A DNA stretch of 60,000 nucleotides from Lineus longissimus (Eukaryota; Nemertea; Pilidiophora; Heteronemertea; Lineidae), in assembly GCF_910592395.1 (NCBI RefSeq), contig NC_088310.1, positions 10,549,501 through 10,609,500 of the forward strand. Direction: 5' to 3'. Under the pieces are notes generated by a model. It was not told the DNA's origin. It was given only the letters and a program-made list of their open reading frames with translations, and made no database searches. Positions 13,519 through 23,403 of this stretch are shown here, in pieces. Both the position numbers and the translations under genes were made by a program. Each line of letters starts with the position of its first letter. Positions within the stretch are counted from its first letter, which is position 1.

Positions 13519-14876
13519 GGGGCTTTGTCCAAATTATTCGCCGAAATTCACCGGCGAATTTCTGGCGAATTTCTGGCGAATTTACGGCGAATTTTTACAA
13601 GTTCGCCAAAATTCGCCAAAACCGCCTCAAAAATCGTCAAAAATTCGCCGGAAAGTTCGACAGAATTCGCTTAGAATTCGCCATTAAATCGCCATAAATT
13701 CGCCGAGAATTCGCCATAAAATCGCCACAAATTTGCCGGAAAATCGCCACAAATTCGCCGGAAATTCGCCACAAATTCGCCAAAATTTCGCCGAGAAATC
13801 GCCGCTGGTTTTTCAATGAACTTCGCCGAAATTCGCCGATCGAAATATATCTGGCTCAAATTCGCCACAAATCGTTACAATCTGGCGAAAATCACCTCCT
13901 CGCCGGTTCCTCATTGCAATGTCGTAAAAATAGAAGATCTGTAGCTACCTTGTGTTGGATTATAAAAAATATTGGCCAAAAATAGTACATCCACTGTCAA
14001 TGTAGAACTGACTGTTCAATGCACGTCTACAGAGCAAAAACATTATAATTATTACTATAGTCCAGGTAACCTCGACCGCCGGGGCTGCGTCGATTCACTA
14101 GGAATAAAGCCCAATGTACAGCCAATGTACAGAGCACTGAGAAATACTGAACGCTCCGGTATTCAGTAGGCACGAGGATACCTGGGAATCCCCAGCCTAA
14201 TACCATTAGTCCCCACGGTGGCACATTAGATGCACTGCAGAACATTTGGGCAAGAGCCAGTGCCAGTCCCAGTGCCAGGTATTGAACCAACCCCTTGTCA
14301 CGTGACTGCCCGATGTGTCCTGTAGAAAAACAGAGAAAAAATCTTGTACTCACCATTACAGAAATCTCTCTGTTCTCCATTGGACGTACAATGAGGAGGA
14401 TGACGATACAAAGAACAGGGTGAGCTGCGACTCCTTTCTGGTAAAAAAATGCGCCCAAAAATACGGAAATTCGCCAGATTTCGGCGATTTTCACTTCGCC
14501 TCTCCTCGTCGAAATTTGCCTGGTATAAATTTCGCCAACGTTCAATGATAAAAATTCGCCGAAAGTTCGCCTGAAATTCGCCTGCAATTCGCCTGCAATT
14601 CGCCTGCAATTCGCCTGCAATTCGCCTGCAATTCGCCTGCAATTCGCCTGCAATTCGCCTGAAATTCGCCATAAAATCGCCTCTAATTCGCCAAAAATTC
14701 GCCGATAATTCGCCATAAATTCGCCGAAATTCGCCTTCAAAATCGCCCAAACTTCGCCAAACATCGTCAGAACTTCGCCAAAATTCGCCGGAGACTTTCG
14801 GCGAATTTAAGGCGAATTTGTGGCGTTTTTGGGGCGAATTACGGCGAATTTCGGCGAATAATTTGGACAAGGCCCC
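13519..14876. mobile_element. Harbinger-like non-autonomous element with ATTCGCC-array TIRs
   Basis: The ends read GGGGCTTTGTCCAAATTATT at 13519 and, on the other strand, the same with one change from 14876. TTA flanks both ends, the 3-bp TWA duplication typical of PIF/Harbinger. Each arm is several hundred bases of degenerate ATTCGCC/GGCGAAT repeats. One sub-array (about 14566-14665) is a tight tandem of TTCGCCTGCAA. The middle (about 13900-14460) is unique, without a recognisable transposase. Long frames through the arrays are repeat translations and not genes. Confidence 0.7.
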
Positions 14877-14879
14877 TTA

Positions 14880-16450
14880 TACTGGCAAATTGCGTCAAGG
14901 GTTGGTGTAACGGAGTCTGGGTCAGCGGACCGGAGTGGATCCAAGGCTTGAGGGTCAATATGGTTCAGCGCCGGAAAGTCGCCTGCAAAAGCCTCCATAG
15001 ATATTATGGGCATTGTTGTTCGATGCCAATTCAACCTTGTTCAGTCTGGTTGGACAATGGGTAGGCGTCATCACGGATTTGTCGAATAGTTATGTCATCA
15101 TGTTCTACTCCTTCGCGTTTGCGTCAATTTCATAGGGGTTTAGAATGGCAGGTCAACGAGGACTTCACTTTATTATAGTTGTTTTACTGGTGATTGCTCA
15201 CCTTTAGACCTTGTACTATAGAAATTGATCGATCGCACAACCACTGTATGACGTAAGGTGGTTGGTCCAAGTGATCAGTTATTTCTCAATGACAACCATT
15301 GTCCATCAGCTTCGAATTCTACAAATTGAAAATACCGACAGGTTTAAGCTATACAGTGGTTGGCATTAGGACAGTGACCGTCCATTAACTTATCATAACC
15401 TGAAAACGAACAAGTGTGAGCCAATCAGTACACTTGTAACTACAATAATCTGGGAAAGGGCACATTGTAGATCTTCCGTAATTTTCTGGATTGTCTTTGA
15501 TCAATCTGAAATATCAATCTGATTAATCCGTGATCTTCCTAAAACAGGAAACCATCTAAATTATATCAGCTCCACTGCAGGGCAATTAGTGGAACTACTA
15601 ACTGCTAATGAGGCATATACATTTAAGAAATTAGGCATTCAAATGGCCAAACTCTTTGAGGACCAGTCGTGTGTCATGCTAGAATGCTTTCTCTTGGATT
15701 AAGGGAAAATCCAACATGGCGAAAGAACGGGGGTGTTGGCATAAAACTAGGACTTTGCCTTCAAAACCTGAAACAAATATAGCAGGTAATGTTATGTTTT
15801 ATATTGTTAACGCTATCGACAATTCATTCGAATTCGATCATCATTTTGAAAAAGATTGACAACGTTGGCCGAGTTGTGTAGGCCCTTTGCACGTTAAGCT
15901 TCATGTCGAATGTCTACCGCTGTGTCGAAACTTGCTGGATGGCTAGTGCTGCCGTCATGGCATTGGAGTGAGATGTCGAAATAAGAGTAGGACCCAGCAG
16001 AAAATGCAATGCACTATCAGCGCACAATGGGGTTAAAACTATGTAAATTGGACTATTTATGGTAAGATTTATTTGGTATAGCATTTTATTGTACACGAAT
16101 AAGCCAGGACAAAACGTATTTGTGGGTTTATCCGGCCACCACGACCAACTTGTCTAACATGCAGGTTATTGAATATACACATTCCAGGCCAAGTTATGAA
16201 AGGCCTGATTAGGGTTACATGCTCATGGAAATCGTCCAAGGCGTACATTGTAATGGTTATCCCATGGTGATGTCACTTTATAGAAATGACATGACATTCA
16301 TTAACCCTCGCCTGCGATTAACGGACCTACAGGGAAACAGCTTCTGATTTCAACCAAAACAATTTTAATGCCTCTTTGGTCAAACGACAACTCAAAATGC
16401 ATGGACCCTTCGCAAGTAGTACAAAAACCTGAAATCACTCAATATCGTCA
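14880..16450. other. Intergenic, nothing recognised
   Basis: There are only short ORFs without domain or splice context. No convincing repeat structure is seen. Confidence 0.4.
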
Positions 16451-16529
16451 TTCATATCCAAGGATCATCCCATCTTCACTACCTTCATCGTCTATGGTAG
16501 GCCGTAGTGGACATAAATTCCGATTTATG

Positions 16530-16770
16530 TTCTAGAACATAATTATTAGTGTTCTAGAATATGATTTGATCAATAGGAGAACAGGAATATTGTTCTAGAT
16601 CGTAATCAACCAATCATTGACCAGGAATAATGGTCTAGATTCCTGGCCAGTGCTTGGTCGATTAATGGTCTAGAACATAATTCCTGTACTGTGATTGGCT
16701 GATTTATGTTCACGTGACACCTGCCAGTGACCACGTGACCCCTGCCGGTGATCATGTGACCTCAGACGAT
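16530..16770. promoter_or_regulatory. Possible promoter region with repeated TTCTAGA and CACGTG motifs
   Basis: Repeated palindromic motifs (GTTCTAGAAC-like and GGTCTAGA) at about 16531-16676 are followed by two CACGTG E-boxes near 16710 and 16732. A TCATGTGA variant lies near 16753. The cluster adjoins a short minus-strand ORF. Regulatory function is inference. Confidence 0.3.
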
Positions 16771-16918
16771 GAACATGAGGCTGATCCACGATTCTCGACA
16801 CAAGGTCGCGAACACCATCCGGAGAACCGGATGTGTTCCTCCGAAGATCTCTCAAGAGATCCTCAAAATTGCTGAAATTAAAAAAATTGTCCAATTCGTC
16901 TGCTCGATTTGATGCCAT
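16670..16918 (-). CDS. Hypothetical short ORF
   Basis: An ATG at 16918 opens about 82 codons. The first 45 (acidic, Asn/Phe/Leu/Asp/Arg-rich, MASNRADELDNFF start) look more protein-like than the His/Arg-rich remainder. It could be a first exon rather than a complete gene. No family is recognised. Confidence 0.25.
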   Translation of the reverse strand: MASNRADELDNFFNFSNFEDLLRDLRRNTSGSPDGVRDLVSRIVDQPHVHRLRSHDHRQGSRGHWQVSREHKSANHSTGIMF

Positions 16919-18299
16919 GATGCAGAACAAAATCGCCAACTTCGAAAAAGTGCGGGAGTGGAGAAAAGTAGATTATATGACATCAGCAGTTTAAGTGGTC
17001 ACGTGCGTTCTGGCAGGAGTCACGTGAGTGCTGTGGTCGTTAAAATTCGGAAGGAAAAAAATCCTGCCGTGTCTTTCGTTCTGACCAAAAAAATATTTGA
17101 AACATGCCAATGAATTATTATGAAGGAAAAAAATACACGGATCGGAATCTTTAACTTGTTGTTGTCAAATTTCGGTCCTGAGATAAATTTTTATACAGTT
17201 TCGCAATTTGTAGCGTGATTCAACCTTAGCATTTCGATTGCATTTATTTTTGATGAACAGAACTGTCATTCCATGGTTTCAACATTGTAGGGCACAACCA
17301 TGGCCAAGGTGTAACATTTTCAACAATAAAAATTATGGGCACATGCTTCTGTTTAATTGACGTTAGCGCCACCTCATGGATTACCCGAAAGTGTGAATTG
17401 TGCTGCCCATATATTTGACCGTAACTAAGGGCAGAATGGCCTGCCCATGAAATTTCTGGCTGTTTTTCAATAAGGAGGTGTCTCTTAACAATAAATATGG
17501 GTAAGTTCCTTGGGCTACGTACTCTGCAAGGAGAAAGAGGGTCCCGGATTATGGATGATGGGCGACCACACCCATTTCTGAACTATGCCAATTTCATGCA
17601 AAATCGCTCCCCATGACAAAAACTCAGGGTAGGATGCAGCTTTGATACCTTAACTTTTGATAAAAAGAACAAAATCCATGGGTAATTAATAGAGAATGTC
17701 ATATCTAACCCATTTAGACCATGGTTTTACCGTGTATTAGCATAGAAATGTACATTATACACAGGTAATATGCAGCTCAGCCAGTTTATGCACAATATGA
17801 GTTGTCCGACTTTACGAACTTCTTCCAGGATAAACGCTTGTGCAGACCTTGTCTAGCTACAAAAGCATGCTTTAAATATCAAATAACATGAGTCAGAAGA
17901 AGAATCACAACTCACCAATGCGACCCCTTGTCCCAATGTAAAGGTGTCAAGTCCACATACATCAATCCAATGTCAAAGGTCAGTGCAACAAAACTTATAA
18001 AAATGCTGTTGATAGAATATGTCATTTTCATTTGGAAAGAGAGTTGAGCAATGCCATATCCTTCGTGTCTTCGGCTGCTTGACCTGGTTATTTAACCAAG
18101 CAAATAATACTGGAAACTGGCCAGGGGAGTTCTTCACTGACTGTCATTTTCTCCCGAATAAACATGTTGACAGCCTGCCGTACTTCATCACTCTAGGAAA
18201 GACGCCACCACAGTCTGCTTCGTCTCATCAGCTTCTGTTATCTCCAAGAAAAAGAAGACTGGGTAAAGGGCTACGTATATGGCAAGCCGTTCGTCCAAT

Positions 18300-18420
18300 A
18301 ATTAAGAAAACCTAGTTTTATTGAAGAAAACCTGGTTTTCTTCTTAAAAAACATAGTTTTCTTCAGGAAAACCATGTTTTCTTTCACGAAACTAGGTTTT
18401 CTTCGAAGAAGCATAGGTTA
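18300..18420. repeat. Inverted/tandem AAACCTAGTTTTCTT repeats
   Basis: Six or so variants of AAAACCTAGTTTTCTTC occur in both orientations within 120 bp. The block can form several hairpins. It lies upstream of the first recognised exon of the HECT-like gene. Function is unknown. Confidence 0.6.
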
Positions 18421-18575
18421 AAAGCATAGGACCCAAAAAAAACAGTGATGATCATGATGAGCATGTCCTCCTCCTATACATATCCTAGGTTAAAAGTACG
18501 GTAACGAATACCGTAGTAGGACCTATACTAAAAAATTGTTCTACAGGGTTATAATTTGTTATCCCTTTTTTGCAG

Positions 18576-18818
18576 TGTCTGACAGTTCTGACCTGGATGA
18601 TTTTCAATCACATCTGAACAAGGCTATTGCGAGTGTTGGGGTAATACGCCACAGTTTCAACCCAAAGAAGAAAAAGGTGAAAAAGGATCCAGCCAAAAGG
18701 GGGCCACCAAGGACTTCGGCTGCGATTTCACCATAGTTTCTGCCACCTGGGTCGGTTGTCCCGTCCTTTAAAGCCAGCTGTAAAGCTGAAATTCAGGCCC
18801 ACAATGCATCGGGTTATG
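18576..18818 (+). CDS. HECT-like gene, exon encoding Lys/Pro-rich N-terminal region (contains in-frame TAG)
   Basis: The acceptor TTTTTTGCAG precedes 18576 and the donor GTAAGT begins at 18819. The frame gives an Asp/Ser-rich start (SDSSDLDDFQSHLNKA), a basic KKKKVKKDPAKRG segment, then ISP, a TAG stop (18734-18736), and a continuing open frame (FLPPGSVVPSFKASCKAE) to the donor. The last base pairs with the next exon to complete a Gly codon. The open frame on both sides of the TAG suggests one exon broken by a nonsense change. Alternatives are two features, a real stop, or use of CACCATAG as an acceptor. Earlier exons were not identified. Confidence 0.5.
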
Positions 18819-18904
18819 GTAAGTTGAACATTTGAGGTGGGTTGTTGACACAACATTTCATATATTTTTTAAAGCTTTTTTGTGTTAAACACGAGAACAG
18901 CTTT

Positions 18905-19050
18905 GGCGCACTATAGGGGCAATACGTGGAGCAGCTAAGTAGGCAAGTTAAAGTTACACAAAGTTCCCAATAGGGGTCTCACAGTACGTTGAAATCATTC
19001 ACCCTTGTATGAAGATTATATTTAGTGCTGAATCAGGCATGACCCAGGGC
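18905..19050 (-). repeat. Dispersed about 150-bp repeat
   Basis: It shares blocks (CAATAGGGGTCTC, TAGGCAAGATAAAGT-type, TTCAGCACTGAAT) with about 20560-20720, 48670-48750, 49310-49450 and 49810-49970, in mixed orientation. This is probably a short interspersed or MITE-type family. Ends and TSDs were not resolved. Confidence 0.6.
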
Positions 19051-19202
19051 CCTAACTGTGTATATAAGTCACCTGAAGCTTGCCAAATTGGCACCTTTGA
19101 TCCTGCCTATAGTCCCCCTTTAATGGGGATACCCTGGTATTTTTAAATCTTATGACTAATTATCACATTGTTGGTGTTAAAAATTGACTGTTTTGTTTTT
19201 AG

Positions 19203-19468
19203 GATATGCTCGTGGTTTTGTACCCGAGGGTGGTGCCTTGGCAGCGGGAGATCCACCACGTCCCTCAAAAATAACGGTCTCTTACGACCTAACTGCCGAA
19301 GAGTTTCGGGAAAAGATAGGACAGTGGTTCCCCAAACTGGCTGGAAAAGACTTCCAGTTTTTCACCACATCTGGTAGAGGTTCTAAACCTTCTAAGGAAA
19401 TTATCCCCCCGCATCCCAAAACGCTAAGGGACATGAACTATAAAGGGATAACATTCATAAGGGAGAAG
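19203..19468 (+). CDS. HECT-like gene, exon with conserved N-terminal domain of unknown function
   Basis: The exon follows TTTTTAG and ends before GTAATT. Its two leading bases complete the Gly codon begun in the 18576 exon, and it then encodes 88 residues. It starts with a Gly/Pro-rich stretch (GYARGFVPEGGALAAGDPP). A folded-looking segment follows (AEEFREKIGQWFPKLAGKDF) with a conserved-looking Trp, aromatic residues and a P-H-P-K-T-L-R motif. It ends in phase 0. I do not recognise the domain by name. From context it is an N-terminal module of the UBX/HECT protein encoded downstream. Confidence 0.65.
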
Positions 19469-20049
19469 GTAATTTCTTTTAATGGGTGCCAAATCGATTT
19501 AGTGCAAGAAGAAGACGCTAGTCCCCAGATTGGATTCATTATTGAGTCTGATCAGCTTTTACTCATTGCTGCTCTGTTGCAACCTAGAAAGATTCAACTC
19601 CAGTGAGAGTTGCCCAAGAGATTCAGCTGGAGTTGCAAGACAAATTGATGATGTCATTGGCACAACGAAGACTTCTTTTCAGTTAAAAAAAACTGCAAAC
19701 TTAAAGAGTCAGGTGTACATATGTACAGTTACAAATATAAACTTTAAAATTGTGGTCTCTATGACCATATATGATCACCATACTTGGTTTCCAGGTACCT
19801 TAAACTCATCCATCCTTAATGTGACCATCTCTTCCCCAGTAGCCTCATTTTATAAAATGGAGGCAAGTGTTATGGTTCAGTGCTAAATTCATGCACTATA
19901 TCTGAACAAGGCGGATATATCTTGATTGTCATTTAGAAATCTGAAAGTCATCCGTGAGATGTTACATTTTATCAGTTGCAAAACAAAATGATCAAAAAAG
20001 TTGTCGTCATTCTTTTTTTTGAGAAGACCATTATTTATTTTTTATTTAG

Positions 20050-20136
20050 GAAGGACAGGATGGACGAGATGTCATGGAATCGGATGAGAGTCTACCAGAT
20101 CTTGGTCCAGTTGATCCAGTTCCACAGGACTTTGAG
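20050..20136 (+). CDS. HECT-like gene, acidic exon
   Basis: This is an 87-nt phase 0-0 exon between TTATTTAG and GTAAGA. It encodes a 29-residue acidic linker with several Asp/Pro steps (ESDESLPDLGPVDPVPQDFE). No domain is seen. It is probably disordered. Confidence 0.65.
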
Positions 20137-20258
20137 GTAAGAAAATCATTTAATTCGCACATTGGCTAATGTTATTCATGAAAGCTGAAACAGATGAGAG
20201 AATTGTTGCCATCGAGGATAATGTCGCTGCATGTAATAAAGAATATTTTGTATTTTAG

Positions 20259-20342
20259 GTTCCAATAGAGCAGGTTCAACTGCCGAGACCCAGGCCAATA
20301 GCCAGACCCAGATTGAGACTGCCGCATCGCAATAATCCTGAG
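20259..20342 (+). CDS. HECT-like gene, Pro/Arg-rich exon
   Basis: This is an 84-nt phase 0-0 exon between TATTTTAG and GTAATG. It encodes a low-complexity run of alternating Pro and Arg (LPRPRPIARPRLRLPHR). It is probably a flexible basic linker. Confidence 0.65.
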
Positions 20343-20559
20343 GTAATGTTTTCCTCTTGTTTTTTGTTATTTTTCATAGCAAGATCATGTACTTCTTTCT
20401 GTGCTTCTTAAAGGGGTAGACTGATTTAATCGTGGTCAGATCAAATAGAAATCCACTTGTACACAATGCCACTGTGCAGTGCAGTTGTATGCAAATGTGC
20501 TGAAACGTGGTATTTATGGTATCTGTAGATCAGTCTAACGGTAATGCTGACTAATATAC

Positions 20560-20720
20560 AGAGTCGGGGTATTTGGTTATGTTACATGCAGATTCAGCAC
20601 TGAATGTATTCCTGGTAAAACTACAAGCGTGGATAGTTTCGACATACTGTGAGAGACCCCTATTGCCTACTTCGTGTAACTTATCTTGCCTACTTAGCGG
20701 CTGCCATAGTGTTCCTTGTA
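20560..20720 (+). repeat. Dispersed about 150-bp repeat
   Basis: It is of the same family as 18905-19050 but in opposite orientation, and it lies within an intron. Shared blocks include GATTCAGCACTGAATGTATT and GAGAGACCCCTATTG. Confidence 0.6.
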
Positions 20721-20880
20721 AGATGATACAGTGCTCTAAATAGTTTTAAAATGCATAACAAAGATATTAGTGCATATTTTCTAGATTGCCAAAGATATTT
20801 CCGATGAGCACAAGGACCTATCCATGCCTTTTCGTCCCTCAAATGTTCCTACTTAATTTTGTTGAATAATCTGATTTCAG

Positions 20881-20931
20881 TCATCATTACGATCTAGGTC
20901 ACCAGAACCAGCCGCAGCTGGTAGTGGAATA
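20881..20931 (+). CDS. HECT-like gene, Ser/Pro/Ala micro-exon 1
   Basis: This is a 51-nt phase 0-0 exon between TGATTTCAG and GTAAGT. It encodes 17 residues ending P-A-A-A-G-S-G-I. It is the most diverged member of a series of related micro-exons at 21244, 22647, 44915 and probably 45245. Confidence 0.7.
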
Positions 20932-21243
20932 GTAAGTTTAAATATTTGTCTTTATCAAACCTGGCACTCAGTCTCAGCATTCAACTTCAGCTATTATACG
21001 GGGAAGTAAATATTCCACATTGCCCTGCAACGTTTCTCCAACCAACCATAGACCATGAGCAATAACTAGCATTATGACTATCATGTCACTAATTTGAAAC
21101 CGCTTGTAGGATTATTCTTAAGTCATGAAATTACTAAATCACGTCACAATGAAGTAATTTGCTGGGGTACATGTATACTGGTGCCCCACTTCTGTGTGGT
21201 TTGATTCCTCATGTTTAATTGTAGTAAATTGGTCATTTTTCAG

Positions 21244-21291
21244 GCACCTCGACCTCAGTCATCAACACCAGCAGCTTCTGGTAGTGGAATT
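21244..21291 (+). CDS. HECT-like gene, micro-exon 2
   Basis: This is a 48-nt phase 0-0 exon (APRPQSSTPAASGSGI) between TTTTCAG and GTAAGT. It is nearly identical to the exons at 22647 and 44915. Because length and phase are multiples of three, skipping or repeating it leaves the frame intact. Confidence 0.75.
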
Positions 21292-21319
21292 GTAAGTAAA
21301 TATTTGATGCCATCAAAGC

Positions 21320-22328
21320 GGTAGTTGATAAAGTATGGAATTAGTGAAACCTTGGAAACACTGATAAACCTTGGAATATTCAATGTAAACCATGGAATCA
21401 CTGTGCAAATAGCGCGGGAAATCGGGTGCGTTCCTTCCACGACTTATACCCTCCCAACTGACAGTCTAGTCCCAGCTGACTTTATTGATAGCAATTTGCC
21501 AGTTAGTTCAGAAACCAACATTTTTAATGTGGAGGATGACGTCATCAATTGGCAATGCGCTGTGGTCGTTAAAATATTTTATTTCTCTTCAATGGAAGCA
21601 AAAATTAGTTTTTATGATTGTTTTGTATTCCATAGACGATAAAGTATTATGCTCGGTACTAGATGCACGAGATCATTGGACAAACACACACGTGAATAAA
21701 AAAAACCGCTTAGAACTGGTGACGTCACAAAGATCTCTGCATCCCTCGATGCGTACTGGAAGATGTAAGAAATCGCTCACGGCGAAGGAAATTTTCATCC
21801 GCAAACTTCGGTAATAAACATACATGACTAGGCTTCTTTTATTCATCGTTTGTTATAAAATATCAGTCAATCATAGACAATTAGGCCTAGACATAGTCGT
21901 CAACCTTATCCATGCATAATGCATGACAGGCCCCCAATTTTCTCTGTATCACCCTGTATGAACAGACCGATCCGTAGTTCAAATAGGCCCCGCGTGGTGG
22001 TGGCGTATTTATAAGAGGAGCGCTATTGGTCCATATTATGGGTGTGTGGTGGGCGTGTCTTCCCATATTTGGGAGATCAGTACTGTACACTGGAGGCGAG
22101 GTACAACTGGGTTGTTCTAAAATATAGACTATTGAATCGGATATGCGACAGATTTCTAAATTACCATAAAATTCCGATCTGATCATGTAAGAATAAGCTC
22201 CAAATGTTGATTCGTAACCACGTTAGGTTCGAATGGCATTATTTCATGTTTTTATGCATTTTTAGGACTGATTCCAAGGTTTATCACTGGTTCCAAGGTT
22301 TCACTGATTCCAAGCTTTATCAACTACC
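21320..22328 (+). mobile_element. Mutator-like non-autonomous element, copy 1
   Basis: This is a 1009-bp element with about 55-bp TIRs starting GGTAGTTGATAAAG. The TIRs contain short internal repeats (CCAAGGTTTATCA, CCAAGGTTTCA). A 9-bp duplication CATCAAAGC flanks it (21311-21319, 22329-22337). The paralogous unit at 44595-44610 has CATCAAAGC once, a clean empty site. TSD length and TIR style fit Mutator/Rehavkus-type elements. No transposase is encoded. A 105-codon frame that begins in the TIR is shared with copy 3, but the copies are too similar for that to be evidence of coding. Confidence 0.85.
22000..22085 (-). promoter_or_regulatory. Promoter-like module inside Mutator-like copy 1
   Basis: On the minus strand the order is CACGCCCACCACACACCC (GC/CACCC-like), then CCAATAG (inverted in the window as CTATTGG), then TATAAATACGCC about 15 bp further. 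The spacing is compact compared with a usual CCAAT-to-TATA distance. The same module is present in copies 2 and 3. Promoter activity is inference. Confidence 0.35.
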
Positions 22329-22646
22329 CATCAAAGCTGGTGCTGTGGGTCCACTTGTTAGGCCCAAGCAGTCATTTGGTGGAGTGAAAACTTAACATTT
22401 CCGGGCATTTTTCCAACCAACCATGGACGACATGCAATGACCAGCATCATGACTTCCACGCATCATGACTTCCATTGCCACTAATCTGAAACTGCTTGTG
22501 GAAGTGTTCATAGACATAAGTTATGAAAGAACTGTATCAGTCACCACGCAGTGGGGTAATTTGTCTATGGGGTATACTTGTGCCCAACCTCTATGTGGTT
22601 TGATTCCTCTTATTTAATTGTAATTAATTGTTTCTTTCTCATTCAG

Positions 22647-22686
22647 GCACCTCGACCTCGGTCATCAACACCAGCAGCTTCTGGTA
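22647..22686 (+). pseudogene. HECT-like gene micro-exon 3, left part, split by Polinton
   Basis: This is the first 40 nt of a 48-nt exon (APRPRSSTPAASG) following CTCATTCAG. The Polinton begins at 22687 and the remaining 8 nt lie at 44571-44578 before GTAAGT. The target duplication CTGGTA is at 22681-22686 and 44565-44570. The junction reads CTG/GTAAGT, a consensus splice donor that did not exist before insertion. Confidence 0.8.
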
Positions 22687-23055
22687 AGTAGTAGGTGGGC
22701 AAGAATAGGAAGACCTTGACCTACTTTCTGAGGTGACGGTTGACCTAGATTTATGGTAAACTAGGTCAATAGACGGTTGACCTAGATTTATGGTAAAGAA
22801 GATCAACTGTCGGTTGATCTAGATGTTTGAAAATTTGAAATTTGAATTTTGTTGTTGATTAGCTGAGTTTGAAAACAAAGTAGGCTAACCGTTGGCCTAG
22901 ATATTTGAAAAATATACATGTCTAGATAACCGTCATCATCTCAGAAGCAACAAAAAAGTGAAAAAGAGCCATTTTTGTTTGGGATAGGTCAAAGCTTCCT
23001 ATTCTTGCCCACCGACTGCTGTTTTATTGAAGACTGTTAAAAATGTACAAGAAAA
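22687..23055 (+). repeat. Polinton left terminal inverted repeat
   Basis: 369 bp, matching the reverse complement of 44195-44564 with about three differences, all near 22951-22972. It contains repeats of GGTTGACCTAGATTTATGG. Its two halves are partly inverted copies of each other: 22694-22723 pairs with 22984-23013. The inner edge carries AATAAA reading leftward (about 23022-23030), usable by the leftmost minus-strand gene. Confidence 0.95.
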
Positions 23056-23403
23056 GATAATTTTTTATACATAAGTGTGCATGCACTATATATCCAAGAG
23101 TATAAAGTGAATATATGTGTGGTATATCGGTACACAGAATGAATTTGTTTGCAGAATGAAATGTTCTATTGATAATAGTCCACTGATGAAGAAAATATTA
23201 TAGTCCACTAAATAATAAAATTATCGTAGTTCACAACACCTGGAGAATACATATTGTGCGTATTGAATGCATGCAGTATACAGAGTTTCAAAGTTATTTG
23301 GTATTTTCCTGTTGTTCTTTCATCACAATGTCCTTAATGTACACCATCAGCATGTCTGACCACTCGTTGAGCGCCCTGTTCAGAAGATATCTGGGTGCCC
23401 TGG

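Noticed and set aside
14027-14870. Minus-strand frames of 190-245 codons with repeated Arg-Arg-Ile/Gly-Glu-Leu motifs
   Set aside because: They translate the ATTCGCC repeat arms in two frames at once. No domain or splice context is present.
21325-21642. 105-codon frame shared by the Mutator-like copies
   Set aside because: The copies are nearly identical at DNA level, so conservation carries no information. It starts inside the TIR and has no transposase motif.
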